Shown here piece by piece: positions 9,435 through 18,148 of a stretch of 64,000 nucleotides of DNA; the first letter of the stretch is position 1, and each line of letters opens with the position of its first letter. This stretch comes from Peristeroidobacter soli (lineage in GTDB: Bacteria > Pseudomonadota > Gammaproteobacteria > Steroidobacterales > Steroidobacteraceae), in NCBI RefSeq assembly GCF_004138485.1, contig NZ_ML142848.1:1958640-2022639 (forward strand), read 5' to 3'. The notes under the pieces are model-generated. The model saw nothing but the letters and a program-made list of their open reading frames with translations, ran no database searches and was not told the DNA's origin. Both the position numbers and the translations under genes were made by a program.

Positions 9435-9716
9435 ATGTCGATTCGTGTTTGTCTCGCCGGAATCACCGGCGACGTTGGCCGCCTGCTCGCCACCGAAATC
9501 CTCGCGCACGACGATCTGACGCTGGCGGCCGCCGTTGCGCGCTCAGCGGCGGGACAGAAGGTCGGTCAGGTGCTCGGGTGCGATTGCGAAGTTGAGATTC
9601 GTGCGTCGGTGGTGGAGGCGTTGGCGAGCGATTCGTTCGACGTGTTGGTCGATTACACCTCAGCGACAGCGGCGTTCGAGAACGTCCGAGCCGCCATCGC
9701 GTTTGTCCTTGTCTAG
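9435..9716 (+). pseudogene. Truncated 5' copy of dapB
   Basis: Bases 9435-9700 repeat the first 266 bp of the full dapB at 11630-11895 with 10 mismatches. Nine differences fall in codons without changing the residue or make one V-to-I change at codon 5. After 9700 the match stops abruptly and the frame runs only five more codons (AFVLV) to a stop. The shared block also keeps the CGAGGT ribosome-binding sequence, but the DNA further upstream differs. The fragment encodes only the N-terminal dinucleotide-binding half and should not be functional. The mostly synonymous differences suggest that one of the two copies came from a diverged relative rather than from a recent local duplication. Confidence 0.85.
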
Positions 9717-9884
9717 CGACCTGATGTGCGCGCGGATTTCCTTGCACAGCTCGGAATGCGTGCCCTGCTCCAACGGAGCAGTGAACTGCCGCTCAATATC
9801 ATTCGCCGCCGTGTTGAGTGCCTTCAGTGCGTTGTCGAACGCACGGGTGCAGCGCTTCTGTGCCTTCTCCGCGTGTGTCGCCAT
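9701..9884 (-). pseudogene. Short gene remnant truncated at the dapB junction
   Basis: A reading frame starts at ATG 9884 (MATHAEKAQKRCTRAFDNAL) and encodes a hydrophilic, helical peptide of about 61 residues. It then crosses 9700 into the antisense of the dapB fragment. Its 3' end therefore looks replaced by the recombination joint. No family is recognised. It may be a small helical protein of the lost element or a chance frame. Confidence 0.35.
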
Positions 9885-10094
9885 CAGCAGAACTTTCTGA
9901 GCAGAACGCGTTGCGTGCCTGCGCCAGTGCAGGGTCGGACCCTGGTCCACTTTCCTGGGGCGCGCTTTCCGCTGCGCACATCGCCGAGCTTGATGTCCCT
10001 TGTTCGGCCGCTCTGCGGGTTACCCAGTCGACGATTTCCCTCGTCAATATGAAGCCTGAGAGCTCAGAGAGTTTCGGGGCATGCGTTCGTCCGA

Positions 10095-11323
10095 TCATGC
10101 CCAGACGCTTGCGAATGGAACTGCTCGCAAGTTATCCGCAAATGATATTGGGCGTTCGCCGTCGTACAGGACGATTCCTTGCACGAAGCGCTCACTGGCG
10201 ATGGACGCGAGCCGGTCCAACCCTGAGAAGTCACGGCGCGCGATCGTCGCGGCTGACTTCACCTCAATTCCTACGATCTGTCCTTCCGCGTTCTCCAGCA
10301 CGAAATCGACTTCGTTCTGATCCCGGTCGCGGAAATGAAACAAGCTGACTCGTTGCTGTGATACCGAGGAAAGTTTCAGAAGCTCCGTGAAAATGAATCC
10401 TTCCAGAAGTGGGCCAAGTAGTCCTCGCTCTTTACGTATGCGCGCGACGGTGAAGCCGCGTTGAGAAGTCAGCAGACCGGAATCTACAAAATGCAATTTG
10501 GGTGTCTTGACGATTCTGGAGAGTTCGTTGCGTGACCAGGGCGGGAGGCGGCGTAAGAGAAAGAGTTGTTCCAGAACTCGCAGGTAACTATCGGTGGTTT
10601 TGTGGTCGAGGGCAACGCAGCGGCCGATCTCCGAGAGGTTGAGCAGATTGCCGGCGTATTGAGCGGCGAACTGCAGAAGTCGAGGGATCTGGTTAGGGCG
10701 CGCCAGGGACGCGATCTCCGGGACGTCCCGGTCCACGATGGATTCGATATAGGCACGGTGCCAGTCCTGCCGGCGCCGCTCCGTCTTCCTGGCGAGCGCT
10801 TCTGGATAGCCTCCGCTTGCAACCATCTGCACGAGCCTGTCGGAACTCATTGTTTCGGCTGGCTGAGGTACCGTGCCTCCAAGCACGCTATCAATGAACT
10901 GGGTCCGTTTCCGCCGCAGCAATTCACTTCTTGACAGAGGCAGGAGCGGAATCGTTTCGATGCGACCTGCCAGTGATTCGCGAACTGTCGCTATCGTGGA
11001 AAGGTCCGCGGAGCCGGTCAGGAGGAAACGACCGGGACGCCTGTCCTCGTCCACGGTGCGTTTGATTGCCAGAAGAATGTCAGGAGCGCGCTGTACCTCA
11101 TCGATAACCGCTCGATCCAATTCTCGTATGAACGCACGGGATCGCTCTTGGCTGCGGCCAGAGTCGCGGGATCGTCCAGCGTGACGTACGAACGGCCTTG
11201 TCGCGCGAAACGTCGTGCGAGCGTCGTCTTGCCTGATTGTCTGGGGCCGGTGATTGCGACGACTCGAGTATCGCGCAACGCAAGTCGGATGCGGGTTTCG
11301 ACATGACGGGGATAAGCGGCCAT
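10095..11323 (-). pseudogene. DUF4143-family AAA ATPase, frameshifted
   Basis: The protein would be a P-loop ATPase of the AAA_14/DUF4143 group, often found in mobile or toxin-like contexts. The N-terminal 60 residues start at ATG 11323 and carry Walker A (ITGPRQSGKTTLARRFA). Homology then moves to another frame in which RAFIRELDRAVIDEVQ supplies Walker B, followed by LLTGSADL and the C-terminal DUF4143 region (LLEGFIFTELLK, then EVDFVLE and GIEVKSA). The shift falls at the G-run 11138-11140, where loss of one base explains it. Without the shift the length would be about 409 aa, normal for the family. A sequencing error in a homopolymer is an alternative. Confidence 0.8.
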
Positions 11324-11338
11324 GGTTGATCAGCGTAG

Positions 11339-11395
11339 CGGCTAATTGGGAGCGCGGCAACGGCTAATTGGGAATGGATTGGCGGCCAATTGGGA
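11339..11395. repeat. Three 13-bp direct repeats at a 22-bp period
   Basis: The core CGGCTAATTGGGA begins at 11339 and 11361, and CGGCCAATTGGGA at 11383, so the period is exactly 22 bp, about two helical turns. The array sits 16-72 bp upstream of the ATPase start at 11323. It could be an operator bound on one face of the helix, or multiple terminal repeats left by an IS21-like element; the latter is a recollection of that family's ends and no transposase remains. Confidence 0.6.
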
Positions 11396-11629
11396 TCACC
11401 TCCGCGGTTTGGTGCCGCGGCGTCGATTGGACAGTTAATCGCCACTCGGAAGTGAAAATTGCAGACGATATGGGCGCGGATTCTTTCAGCCATATTCAAC
11501 TTTCGTGAGCGCGGTGCAAAAATGGATGCCAACGCTTGGTGTAAGTCATGCACATGCCAGGCCACGGTACGCATAGCTAAATAGACTATAACTGCCGCGG
11601 CCCAACCGCCGCGCGTCAACGAGGTACCC
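11396..11629. other. Region between repeats and dapB
   Basis: No gene is seen. A GC-rich inverted repeat CCGCGG-N9-CCGCGG-like segment lies at about 11402-11424. Lower-GC DNA follows (11570-11595, ATAGCTAAATAGACTATAAC), which is probably the dapB promoter. CGAGGT at about 11619 is the probable ribosome binding site. Confidence 0.4.
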
Positions 11630-12439
11630 ATGTCGATCCGAATCTGTCTCGCCGGAATCACCGGCGACGTTGGCCGTCTGCTCGCCACCGAAATCCTCGC
11701 GCACGACGATCTGACGCTGGCCGCCGCTGTTGCGCGCTCAGCGGCGGGACAGAAGGTAGGTCAGGTGCTCGGGTGCGATTGCGAAGTTGAGATTCGTGCG
11801 TCGGTGGTGGAGGCGTTGGCGAGCGATTCGTTCGACGTGTTGGTCGACTACACCTCAGCGACAGCGGCGTTCGAGAACGTCCGAGCTGCCATCGCTGGTG
11901 GCAAGCACGTTATCGTCGGCAGCTCCGGTATCACGGCTGAACAGTACGCGCAGCTTGATGAGGAAGCGCGGCGAGCCAAGGTCGGTGTCGTTCACGGAAA
12001 CTTCGCGATCACCGCCGTGCTGGCTCAGGTGTTCGCGACGGCGGCGGCCAAATACATCAAGAGTTGGGAGATCATCGAGTACGCGCACGACGACAAGATC
12101 GATGCGATCAGCGGCACAGCGCGTGAGCTCGCCAACAGAATGGCATCGCAAGGTCCGTCACAGCATGCGATCGCGGCGGACGATTTCGTCGGTGATTCCC
12201 GATCGCGAGGTGCGACCGTGCAAGGCACGCAGGTGCATGCGGTGCGCTTGCCGGGTCATGTATTCGGATTCGAAGTTATTTTCGGACGCTCTCATGAGCG
12301 TCTCATCATCCGGCATGAAGCGGGCAGTCATGCCGAGCCTTACATTTCAGGAACGCTGCTGGCGATAAAAGCCGTGCCGCGTTTGGTCGGGTTGCATCAG
12401 GGTCTGGAATCGATTCTCGATCTGAAGCTGGATCGTTGA
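11630..12439 (+). CDS. dapB: Divergent 4-hydroxy-tetrahydrodipicolinate reductase (DapB family)
   Basis: The 269-aa protein has the DapB fold: N-terminal dinucleotide-binding motif GITGDVGRLL (residues 8-17), a VDYTSA segment near 70, and a C-terminal substrate domain. DapB reduces HTPA with NAD(P)H to tetrahydrodipicolinate in lysine and peptidoglycan synthesis. The signature normally written HHxxKxDAPSGTA reads AHDDKIDAISGTA here, so the first histidine is Ala and the Pro is Ile, while K and SGT are kept. This may be a divergent subfamily with a changed role. The start ATG is supported by CGAGGT upstream. The gene is convergent with the FN3 protein 16 bp away. A truncated copy lies at 9435. 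Confidence 0.8.
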   Translation: MSIRICLAGITGDVGRLLATEILAHDDLTLAAAVARSAAGQKVGQVLGCDCEVEIRASVVEALASDSFDVLVDYTSATAAFENVRAAIAGGKHVIVGSSGITAEQYAQLDEEARRAKVGVVHGNFAITAVLAQVFATAAAKYIKSWEIIEYAHDDKIDAISGTARELANRMASQGPSQHAIAADDFVGDSRSRGATVQGTQVHAVRLPGHVFGFEVIFGRSHERLIIRHEAGSHAEPYISGTLLAIKAVPRLVGLHQGLESILDLKLDR

Positions 12440-12455
12440 AGGCTCGGAGCCGCCT

Positions 12456-13100
12456 TCACTTGACCACCTTCTTCACCACAGGCGACGGAGCACTCTCCTT
12501 GCCCTGCGAGTTGTAGGAGCGCACCGAAAAGTAATAGGTGCCCGGCGCGAGATTCGACACGACGTAGCCGCTGGCGGCGGGATTCGGTAGCTCGATGTTC
12601 TCAGTGAGCGCGGTCTCGCTGGTGCCATACGAGATGCGATAGCCGGCCAGATTGGCCAACGATGTGCCGTTGTCGTTTTGAGTCGGCGCCGCCCAGGTCA
12701 GTGTCGCCGTGCCCGTGCCCTTCGCCAACGAGCGCTGCACACCCGCACCCGCGCGCGCAGCTGACCCCGTGATCGTAATCGTGGCCGGCGGCAGGCTCGC
12801 GGTGTTGCCGTGTGAGTCGCGTACGCTGATAACGATGTTCGAAAAGATGCCTTCGGTATCGGGTTGCCCGACGATCCGGCCATCGCTCGCGCGGAAGCGC
12901 ATCCAGCCTGGTGCGCCGCTGATCGAGAACGTCAGCGTGTCGCCATCCGGATCGCTGGCCTTGGGCATGAAGTAATAGTCGGCGCCGACCTGCGAATTGC
13001 TGAGCGTGCCACTGATCGTTGGCGCTCGATTCGATGGAGTGGCAGCCTCGGCACCAGCCGCCAGCAGGCAGAAAACAAGCAGAAGGCTTCGCATCGTCAT
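12456..13100 (-). CDS. Secreted protein with Ig-like and fibronectin type III domains
   Basis: A 214-aa exported protein. A signal peptide is seen at residues 1-19 (LLLVFCLLAAGAEAA). Residues about 27-110 look like a cadherin/He_PIG-type Ig-like domain, with NRAPTISGTL, ASDPDGDTLTFSI and a DGRIVGQPDTEG turn. Residues about 125-210 form an FN3 domain (ATLTWAAPTQNDNG, then YRISYGTS and GTYYFSVRSYNSQGKES). No catalytic residues are visible, so it is probably structural, binding or adhesive. It is in the same orientation as the S9 peptidase 99 bp upstream. The second domain ends four residues from the C-terminus, so no anchor is present. Confidence 0.75.
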   Translation of the reverse strand: MTMRSLLLVFCLLAAGAEAATPSNRAPTISGTLSNSQVGADYYFMPKASDPDGDTLTFSISGAPGWMRFRASDGRIVGQPDTEGIFSNIVISVRDSHGNTASLPPATITITGSAARAGAGVQRSLAKGTGTATLTWAAPTQNDNGTSLANLAGYRISYGTSETALTENIELPNPAASGYVVSNLAPGTYYFSVRSYNSQGKESAPSPVVKKVVK

Positions 13101-13199
13101 CTCCGGGCAGCGTCTCGGTCAGGCCCGGAGAGGGTAGATAACACACGAATATTTTACGATGAAGGCAGTCACAGCGTTCCGGCCCCGCCGATCGGCAGT

Positions 13200-15485
13200 C
13201 TAGGGACTTGGACCGGCTCCCGGCGATTGGTTCCGCGGAGCCTGCAATGACCGCAGGAAGAACTCGAACTGCCGCCGCTGAACATAAGGAATCGGCCCTG
13301 TCGACCGACCCACGCTGTGCTCGCCGCCCGGAACCACCAGCAATTCAAAATCTTTGTCCGCTTTGATCAGCGCATCCACGACCTGCATGGTCGACGCCGG
13401 GTCCACGTTGGAGTCCTGCTCGCCGACGATCAACAGGAGCTGGCCTTGCAGCCTGGCGGCGTTGGCGACGCCGGACGCGGCTGAATAGCTCGCATCGACG
13501 GGCCAGCCGAGCCATTGTTCATTCCAGCTGATCTTGTCCATTCGGTTGTCGTAGCAGCCTGCGTACGCAACCGCCGCTTTGTAGAAATCGGGATAGAACA
13601 GCAGTGCATTGAGCGCGCTCTGGCCGCCGGCGGAGGCGCCGTAGATGCCGACGCGGCTGATGTCGTACGAGGGATCGCGAGCGGCGAGCGCCTTGTGCCA
13701 GAGAATGCGATCGGGGAAGCCCGAGTCCGCGAGGTTCTTCCACGTGACGTCATGAAACGCCTTGGATCGATTCGCCGTGCCCATGCCGTCGATCTGCACG
13801 ACGATGAAGCCGAGGTCGGCCTGTGCCTGCATGCCGATCGCTTTGTCGCCGCCGGAATGGAAGTCGAACGGCCAGAAGCTCTTGGGCACGAAGCTGTCGT
13901 GCGGGCCGGCGTAGATGTTTTCGAGCACGGGATATTTCTTCGCCGGATCGTAGTCGCGAGGACGCACGATCAGGCCCCAGATGTCAGTTGAGCCATCGCG
14001 TCCTTTGGCCACGAACGGCTCGGGCGCCTTCCAGCCAGCGGCGGTCAAGCGTGAGATGTCGCCGCGCTCGAGCGTCGTAATCAGCGTGCCGTCGGCGCGG
14101 CGAAGCTCGGACACCGTCGGCAAGTCCACGCGCGAATAGGTATCGACATAGACGGACAGGTCCGGCGCAAAGCGCACCTCGTGAGTGGCGTCTGCCGTGG
14201 TCAGTCGGGTGAGATTGGCGCCGTCGAAGTCGATGCGGAACACGTGTTTGAAGTATGGATCCTTGCCAGCATCCATGCCGCTCGCCGAGAACCAGATGTG
14301 TCGCTTGGCGTCGTCCACTTTGAGCACATCGCGCACGATCCAGGGGCCGCGAGTGATCTGCTTCAGCGTGCCCGTCGCAGTATCCGCGAGATACAAGTGC
14401 CGCCAGCCATCGCGCTCGGAGATCCAAACGATTTCTCGAGCGTCGTCGCCGACATCGTGTCGATAGCGACGGTCCGCATAAACAAAGGTTGTGGCGTCTT
14501 CGGTGATTGCAGCCCTCGGTACGCCGCTGCGAGCGTCCACCTCGATGACTCGTGCCTGGCTGTGCCCGCGTCGTTCGTAGTCGAAGACGAAAGTGCGACC
14601 ATCCTTGCGCCACTCAGGCTTGGACATCTCATAGGGATTGGGAAACAGCGCGTTGTCGATCTCGATCCGGCGGCGTTCGGCGACATGAAACAAGACCGGT
14701 TGTTCGACGTCGACCGGATCGCCGGGCTTGGGATAGAGCTGCGTGCGCAACGCCGGTTGCAGTTGATTCGACGGCGCCGCTTCGACCCGAGTCACGATGC
14801 GGTGAAAGCCCGGTCGCACACGATAGGCGATGAGTCGGGTCGAATCGGGTGACCAGGCGAGCGTTTCAGGATCATAGAAGTCGCCGGGCGTTCCGTCGGT
14901 GCTGAGCGCGGTCGCATCCTTCGAGCCCACGGCACGGACCACGACATTGTCATCTTCGACAAATGCTTCCCACTTTTCGTCGGGCGACTTGTGCGGACGA
15001 TTGTCGGCTGGCACGTCCAGATCGCGGACCACGCCGAATGCGCGCGGGCGATTGGTGTCCGCGGGTTCGGCCTTGTGGCAGGCATAGCTCACGATGCCGC
15101 ACGTCCAACGCTCCTCTCCAATCGTTACAGTGATCGCGCGGTTCTCATCGGCGTATTCGAAGCTGTCGAACGGCAGGCGCAATGGTTGATAGCTCTGCTT
15201 GGTTGCGTCGCTCAGCGCGACCGCCAGCTTGCCCGCGTCGAAAGGTGCGCGCCGTTTCTGCGTGCGTGCATCGATTTCAACGAAAGCGAAACCGCCCTCG
15301 ACCGTCTTGCGATAGTGAAACCGCTTGCCCTCATGCGACCACTCGGCGGGATCGGCGAGGTCACGAGTGAGATACATCCAATCGTCGCGAAGCGAGAGCG
15401 AGCGATGAAGCGCCGAGGGGTCGGATGCGGCGATCAGCGGTGTGGCTAGCACAGCGGCGAGCGAGACGATGACGAGGGTTCTCAT
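13200..15485 (-). CDS. Secreted S9 prolyl oligopeptidase family peptidase
   Basis: A 761-aa dipeptidyl-peptidase-IV-like enzyme. The start at 15485 gives a clean signal peptide (MRTLVIVSLAAVLATPLIAA), so export is likely. The N-terminal two thirds are a DPP-IV-type beta-propeller with repeated WSPDSTRLIAYRV and AREIVWISERDGW blades. The C-terminal alpha/beta-hydrolase domain has the nucleophile motif YGASAGGQSA and a late GGEHSV that would supply the catalytic His. It would cleave short peptides in the periplasm. It is divergent from the GH28 gene, with 78 bp between the starts. Confidence 0.9.
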   Translation of the reverse strand: MRTLVIVSLAAVLATPLIAASDPSALHRSLSLRDDWMYLTRDLADPAEWSHEGKRFHYRKTVEGGFAFVEIDARTQKRRAPFDAGKLAVALSDATKQSYQPLRLPFDSFEYADENRAITVTIGEERWTCGIVSYACHKAEPADTNRPRAFGVVRDLDVPADNRPHKSPDEKWEAFVEDDNVVVRAVGSKDATALSTDGTPGDFYDPETLAWSPDSTRLIAYRVRPGFHRIVTRVEAAPSNQLQPALRTQLYPKPGDPVDVEQPVLFHVAERRRIEIDNALFPNPYEMSKPEWRKDGRTFVFDYERRGHSQARVIEVDARSGVPRAAITEDATTFVYADRRYRHDVGDDAREIVWISERDGWRHLYLADTATGTLKQITRGPWIVRDVLKVDDAKRHIWFSASGMDAGKDPYFKHVFRIDFDGANLTRLTTADATHEVRFAPDLSVYVDTYSRVDLPTVSELRRADGTLITTLERGDISRLTAAGWKAPEPFVAKGRDGSTDIWGLIVRPRDYDPAKKYPVLENIYAGPHDSFVPKSFWPFDFHSGGDKAIGMQAQADLGFIVVQIDGMGTANRSKAFHDVTWKNLADSGFPDRILWHKALAARDPSYDISRVGIYGASAGGQSALNALLFYPDFYKAAVAYAGCYDNRMDKISWNEQWLGWPVDASYSAASGVANAARLQGQLLLIVGEQDSNVDPASTMQVVDALIKADKDFELLVVPGGEHSVGRSTGPIPYVQRRQFEFFLRSLQAPRNQSPGAGPSP

Positions 15486-15563
15486 GGATGTATATCGTAT
15501 ACTATTGCCCCGGCCGGCGTGCGATGTGTGAAGATCCTTCGACATTCATTTCGGGACGATCGA

Positions 15564-16988
15564 ATGCGCGCATCGATGAATAGGCGGACCTTCGTGGCGG
15601 GGACGGGCGCGGTTGCCCTGGTTGCTTCAGGCAAAATCCCTGCGGCCACGAGCTCCGGTGAAGCCTGGGAGCGAGCCGCCGACATCGCTCGGAACGTGAA
15701 ACCGCCGACCTTTCCCGATCGCGTCTTCGATATCACCCGATTTGGCGCCGTCGCCGATGGCACGACCTTGAACACCGCAATGATCGCAAAGGCGATCGAG
15801 GCCTGTGTCGCGGCCGGTGGTGGACGGGTGCTCGTGCCGGCGGGCAAATTTCTCACTGGTGCGATTCATCTCGAGAGCAACGTCGAGTTGCATGTCGCCG
15901 AGGGCGCGACGCTGAGTTTCGACACGAACCCGGCGAGTTATCCGCTCGTGTTCACGCGCTGGGAGGGCATGGAGCTCATGAACTATTCCCCGCTCATCTA
16001 TGCCTTCGAGCAGAACAACATCGGCATCACCGGTAAAGGCACTCTGGACGGCCAGGGAAGCGCCAGGCATTGGTGGCCGTGGAAAGGGAAGTGGGGTGGC
16101 ACCCTCGATCATGGCTGGGTCGATGGCATGCCCACGCAGCTCGAAGCGCGCGCCCGCCTCTTCAACATGGCTGAGGCCGGCGTGCCGCCGGAGAAGCGCG
16201 TGTTCGGCGAGGGCGGTTATCTGCGTCCGCCGTTCATCCAGCCCTATCGGTGTCGGAACGTGCTCATCGAAGGCGTTCGTTTGCGCAACTCGCCGTTCTG
16301 GAACATTCATCCCGTGCTGTGCCGGAACGTGACGGTGCGAGGCGTGGATGTCTTCGGGCACGGACCCAACAATGACGGCATGGATCCCGAGTCGGTGGAT
16401 CACATGCTCATCGAGGATTGTTCGTTCGATACCGGCGACGACTGCATCGCTGTGAATTCAGGGCGTAACGCGGATGGGCGACGTCTCGACGTGCCATCGC
16501 AGAACATCCTGATCCGTAATTGCCGGATGAAGGCAGGGCACGGCGGCGTGGTGGTCGGCAGCCAGATCTCGGGCGGCGCGCGCTGGGTGTTCGCCGAGCA
16601 GTGTCACATGGACAGCCCCGATCTCTGGTACGCGATCCGGTTCAAGAACAACGCGCTGCGTGGCGGGCTGCTGGAGAATTTCTATTATCGTGACATCGAC
16701 GTGGGGCAGGTCGGTCGCGCGGCAATCACCTGTGACTTCAATTATGAAGAGGGCGCGAATGGCGCGTTCACCCCGCAGCTGCGCAACGTCGTGGTGGAGC
16801 GGATGCGGGTCGCGAAAGCCGGACGAGTGCTGGACTCACAAGGCTTGCCCAAGGCCCCGGTGGACGACATCACTCTCAGAGAGTGTGAGTTCAACCAGGT
16901 GACCCAGCCCAGCACCATCAAATACACGCGCAGCGTGCGGCTGGAAAACGTCCGGGTGAACGGCGCATTGGTGAAGTCGCTCGGCTAG
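15564..16988 (+). CDS. Glycoside hydrolase family 28 (polygalacturonase-like), Tat-exported
   Basis: The 474-aa protein is a right-handed beta-helix GH28 enzyme acting on galacturonan or rhamnogalacturonan. The N-terminus MNRRTFVAGTGAVALVASG is a twin-arginine signal, so the folded enzyme is exported. GH28 signature residues are present: NNDGMDPESV (the NxD motif), DTGDDCIAVNSG (the DD pair) and GHGGVVVGSQ (the catalytic His). GGACA-like spacing favours ATG 15564, with ATG 15576 as an alternative. The TAG stop at 16986-16988 lies inside the CTAG end of the palindromic element that follows. It is divergent from the S9 peptidase and precedes the glycoside locus at 18149. Confidence 0.9.
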   Translation: MRASMNRRTFVAGTGAVALVASGKIPAATSSGEAWERAADIARNVKPPTFPDRVFDITRFGAVADGTTLNTAMIAKAIEACVAAGGGRVLVPAGKFLTGAIHLESNVELHVAEGATLSFDTNPASYPLVFTRWEGMELMNYSPLIYAFEQNNIGITGKGTLDGQGSARHWWPWKGKWGGTLDHGWVDGMPTQLEARARLFNMAEAGVPPEKRVFGEGGYLRPPFIQPYRCRNVLIEGVRLRNSPFWNIHPVLCRNVTVRGVDVFGHGPNNDGMDPESVDHMLIEDCSFDTGDDCIAVNSGRNADGRRLDVPSQNILIRNCRMKAGHGGVVVGSQISGGARWVFAEQCHMDSPDLWYAIRFKNNALRGGLLENFYYRDIDVGQVGRAAITCDFNYEEGANGAFTPQLRNVVVERMRVAKAGRVLDSQGLPKAPVDDITLRECEFNQVTQPSTIKYTRSVRLENVRVNGALVKSLG

Positions 16989-17273
16989 GGCCTGTTAACA
17001 CTCATTGGATGGGCTGCGACGAGCTATTGCGGTTCAGGGCTAGGCGGGACGACCGCCGTGTACTCTCTGTACATAAGGGAGGAGCAACGACGGCCTGAAC
17101 CGCAATAGCTCGTCCCATCAAATGTATTTATTCATTATATGGGTTGCGCCTCGAATCGCCCACAGCCGCGTTACAAAGCTTGCCCATATCGACATATGGG
17201 CTGCGCTTTGCGCCTTGCTGCAGGCGATTGGAGGCGCAACGCAGCCCATCCAATGAGTGTTAACAGGCCCTAG
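16985..17273. repeat. 289-bp nested palindromic MITE-like element
   Basis: The ends are a perfect 34-bp inverted repeat: 16985-17018 (starts CTAGGGCCTGTTAACACT) and 17240-17273. Inside, 17019-17038 pairs perfectly with 17094-17113 (20 bp). 17144-17160 pairs with 17223-17239 (17 bp, one mismatch), and 17183-17189 pairs with 17194-17200 around CGAC. No ORF with transposase motifs is present. The CTAG at each end is also the stop codon context of both flanking convergent genes. It could be a non-autonomous element inserted at CTAG, a target known for some IS5-family elements, and may act as a two-way transcription terminator. Confidence 0.85.
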
Positions 17274-17824
17274 TTCACGGCGGCAGTTTCAGTTGCCGCC
17301 GGTGGTTCTTCGCCTTGCCGCCACAGCGTGTTTATTTCTTCGATCAAGCCATCGATCATCGAGTCCGAGTAGCCCCGATGGATCGATGAGATTTTGCCGT
17401 CGCGACCGATGATCACCATGTGCGGAATGGCCTTGACCTCGTACTGCGCGCCGATGTCGCCCAAGGAGTCACTGAGCAACGTCAGGCTCACGTCCTTCAA
17501 GTTGCGCTGAAGCCGCCGGAATCGAGCAGCGGGTTCTTTCCAGTTGATCGAGAACACACGGACCTTGTCGGCGCCCGCGGTTTTCTGAAGCGCGTCGAGA
17601 ACGGGCAGTTCTTTTCGGCAGGGCGGGCACCACGCGGCCCAGAACGAGACGATGACGATCTTGCCGCGATGTTCGCTGATGCGAACCGGTGTGCCATTCG
17701 CGTCCTTACCCAGAGAGTCCGGCGGCTCCATGCCGGCTTCCAGCTTGCCCGCGAAGGCGGGCATGCCGAATATGACCAGGCTCAGCAGGAGAAGCAGGTG
17801 GCGTCCGATCCGTGGGCGGTTCAT
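17270..17824 (-). CDS. TlpA/ResA-like thiol-disulfide oxidoreductase
   Basis: A 184-aa periplasmic thioredoxin-fold protein. Start 17824 is chosen because it gives a signal peptide (residues 1-25, LLLLLSLVIFGMPAFA) preceded by AGGA, whereas the longer frame adds unrelated sequence. The redox motif WCPPC places cysteines at residues 66 and 69, and the cis-Pro loop KAIPHMV is near 140. Family members reduce or oxidise protein disulfides, for example in cytochrome c maturation. Its stop codon lies in the right end of the palindromic element. No cytochrome genes are adjacent. Confidence 0.88.
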   Translation of the reverse strand: MNRPRIGRHLLLLLSLVIFGMPAFAGKLEAGMEPPDSLGKDANGTPVRISEHRGKIVIVSFWAAWCPPCRKELPVLDALQKTAGADKVRVFSINWKEPAARFRRLQRNLKDVSLTLLSDSLGDIGAQYEVKAIPHMVIIGRDGKISSIHRGYSDSMIDGLIEEINTLWRQGEEPPAATETAAVN

Positions 17825-18148
17825 CTGAATGTCCTGAGCTTGTCGATGAGTGCAGTATAGGCCGCCGCCCGCTCGGCTGGCCCGTTCCATCCCAGCCATT
17901 CGAAAGCCGGCGACCGCAAGCCCCTCTCGCCACGGCAATTCCTGCCGTGGTTGCGCTAACAAGCGCTCCGGTCGCACAGGATTTAGAGGCTGGGTGTTGT
18001 CTCAAAGACACCCCATCGACGACAAATACATGACTGAAATCGATTGCGGATGATTGATTGCCTCCATACCTCGTGTTAAAAATCGCATCGCTGATCGATA
18101 ACGATCAATGCCAATAAGATTTGATCACGAGCTACACCGGGGGGTTCG
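17825..18148. other. 324-bp divergent promoter region of TlpA-like gene and TonB receptor
   Basis: No gene is supported. It contains an inverted repeat GGGTGT (17992-17997) / ACACCC (18008-18013), an AT-richer stretch from 18040 to 18120 that probably holds the receptor promoter, and the palindrome at 18092-18107. GGGGGG at about 18139-18144 serves as the receptor ribosome binding site. Confidence 0.5.
18092..18107. promoter_or_regulatory. Candidate operator upstream of TonB receptor
   Basis: The palindrome TGATCG-ATAA-CGATCA lies about 42 bp upstream of the receptor start. Its shape fits a dimeric regulator binding site. No regulator gene is linked to this locus, so the binding protein is unknown. 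Confidence 0.35.
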
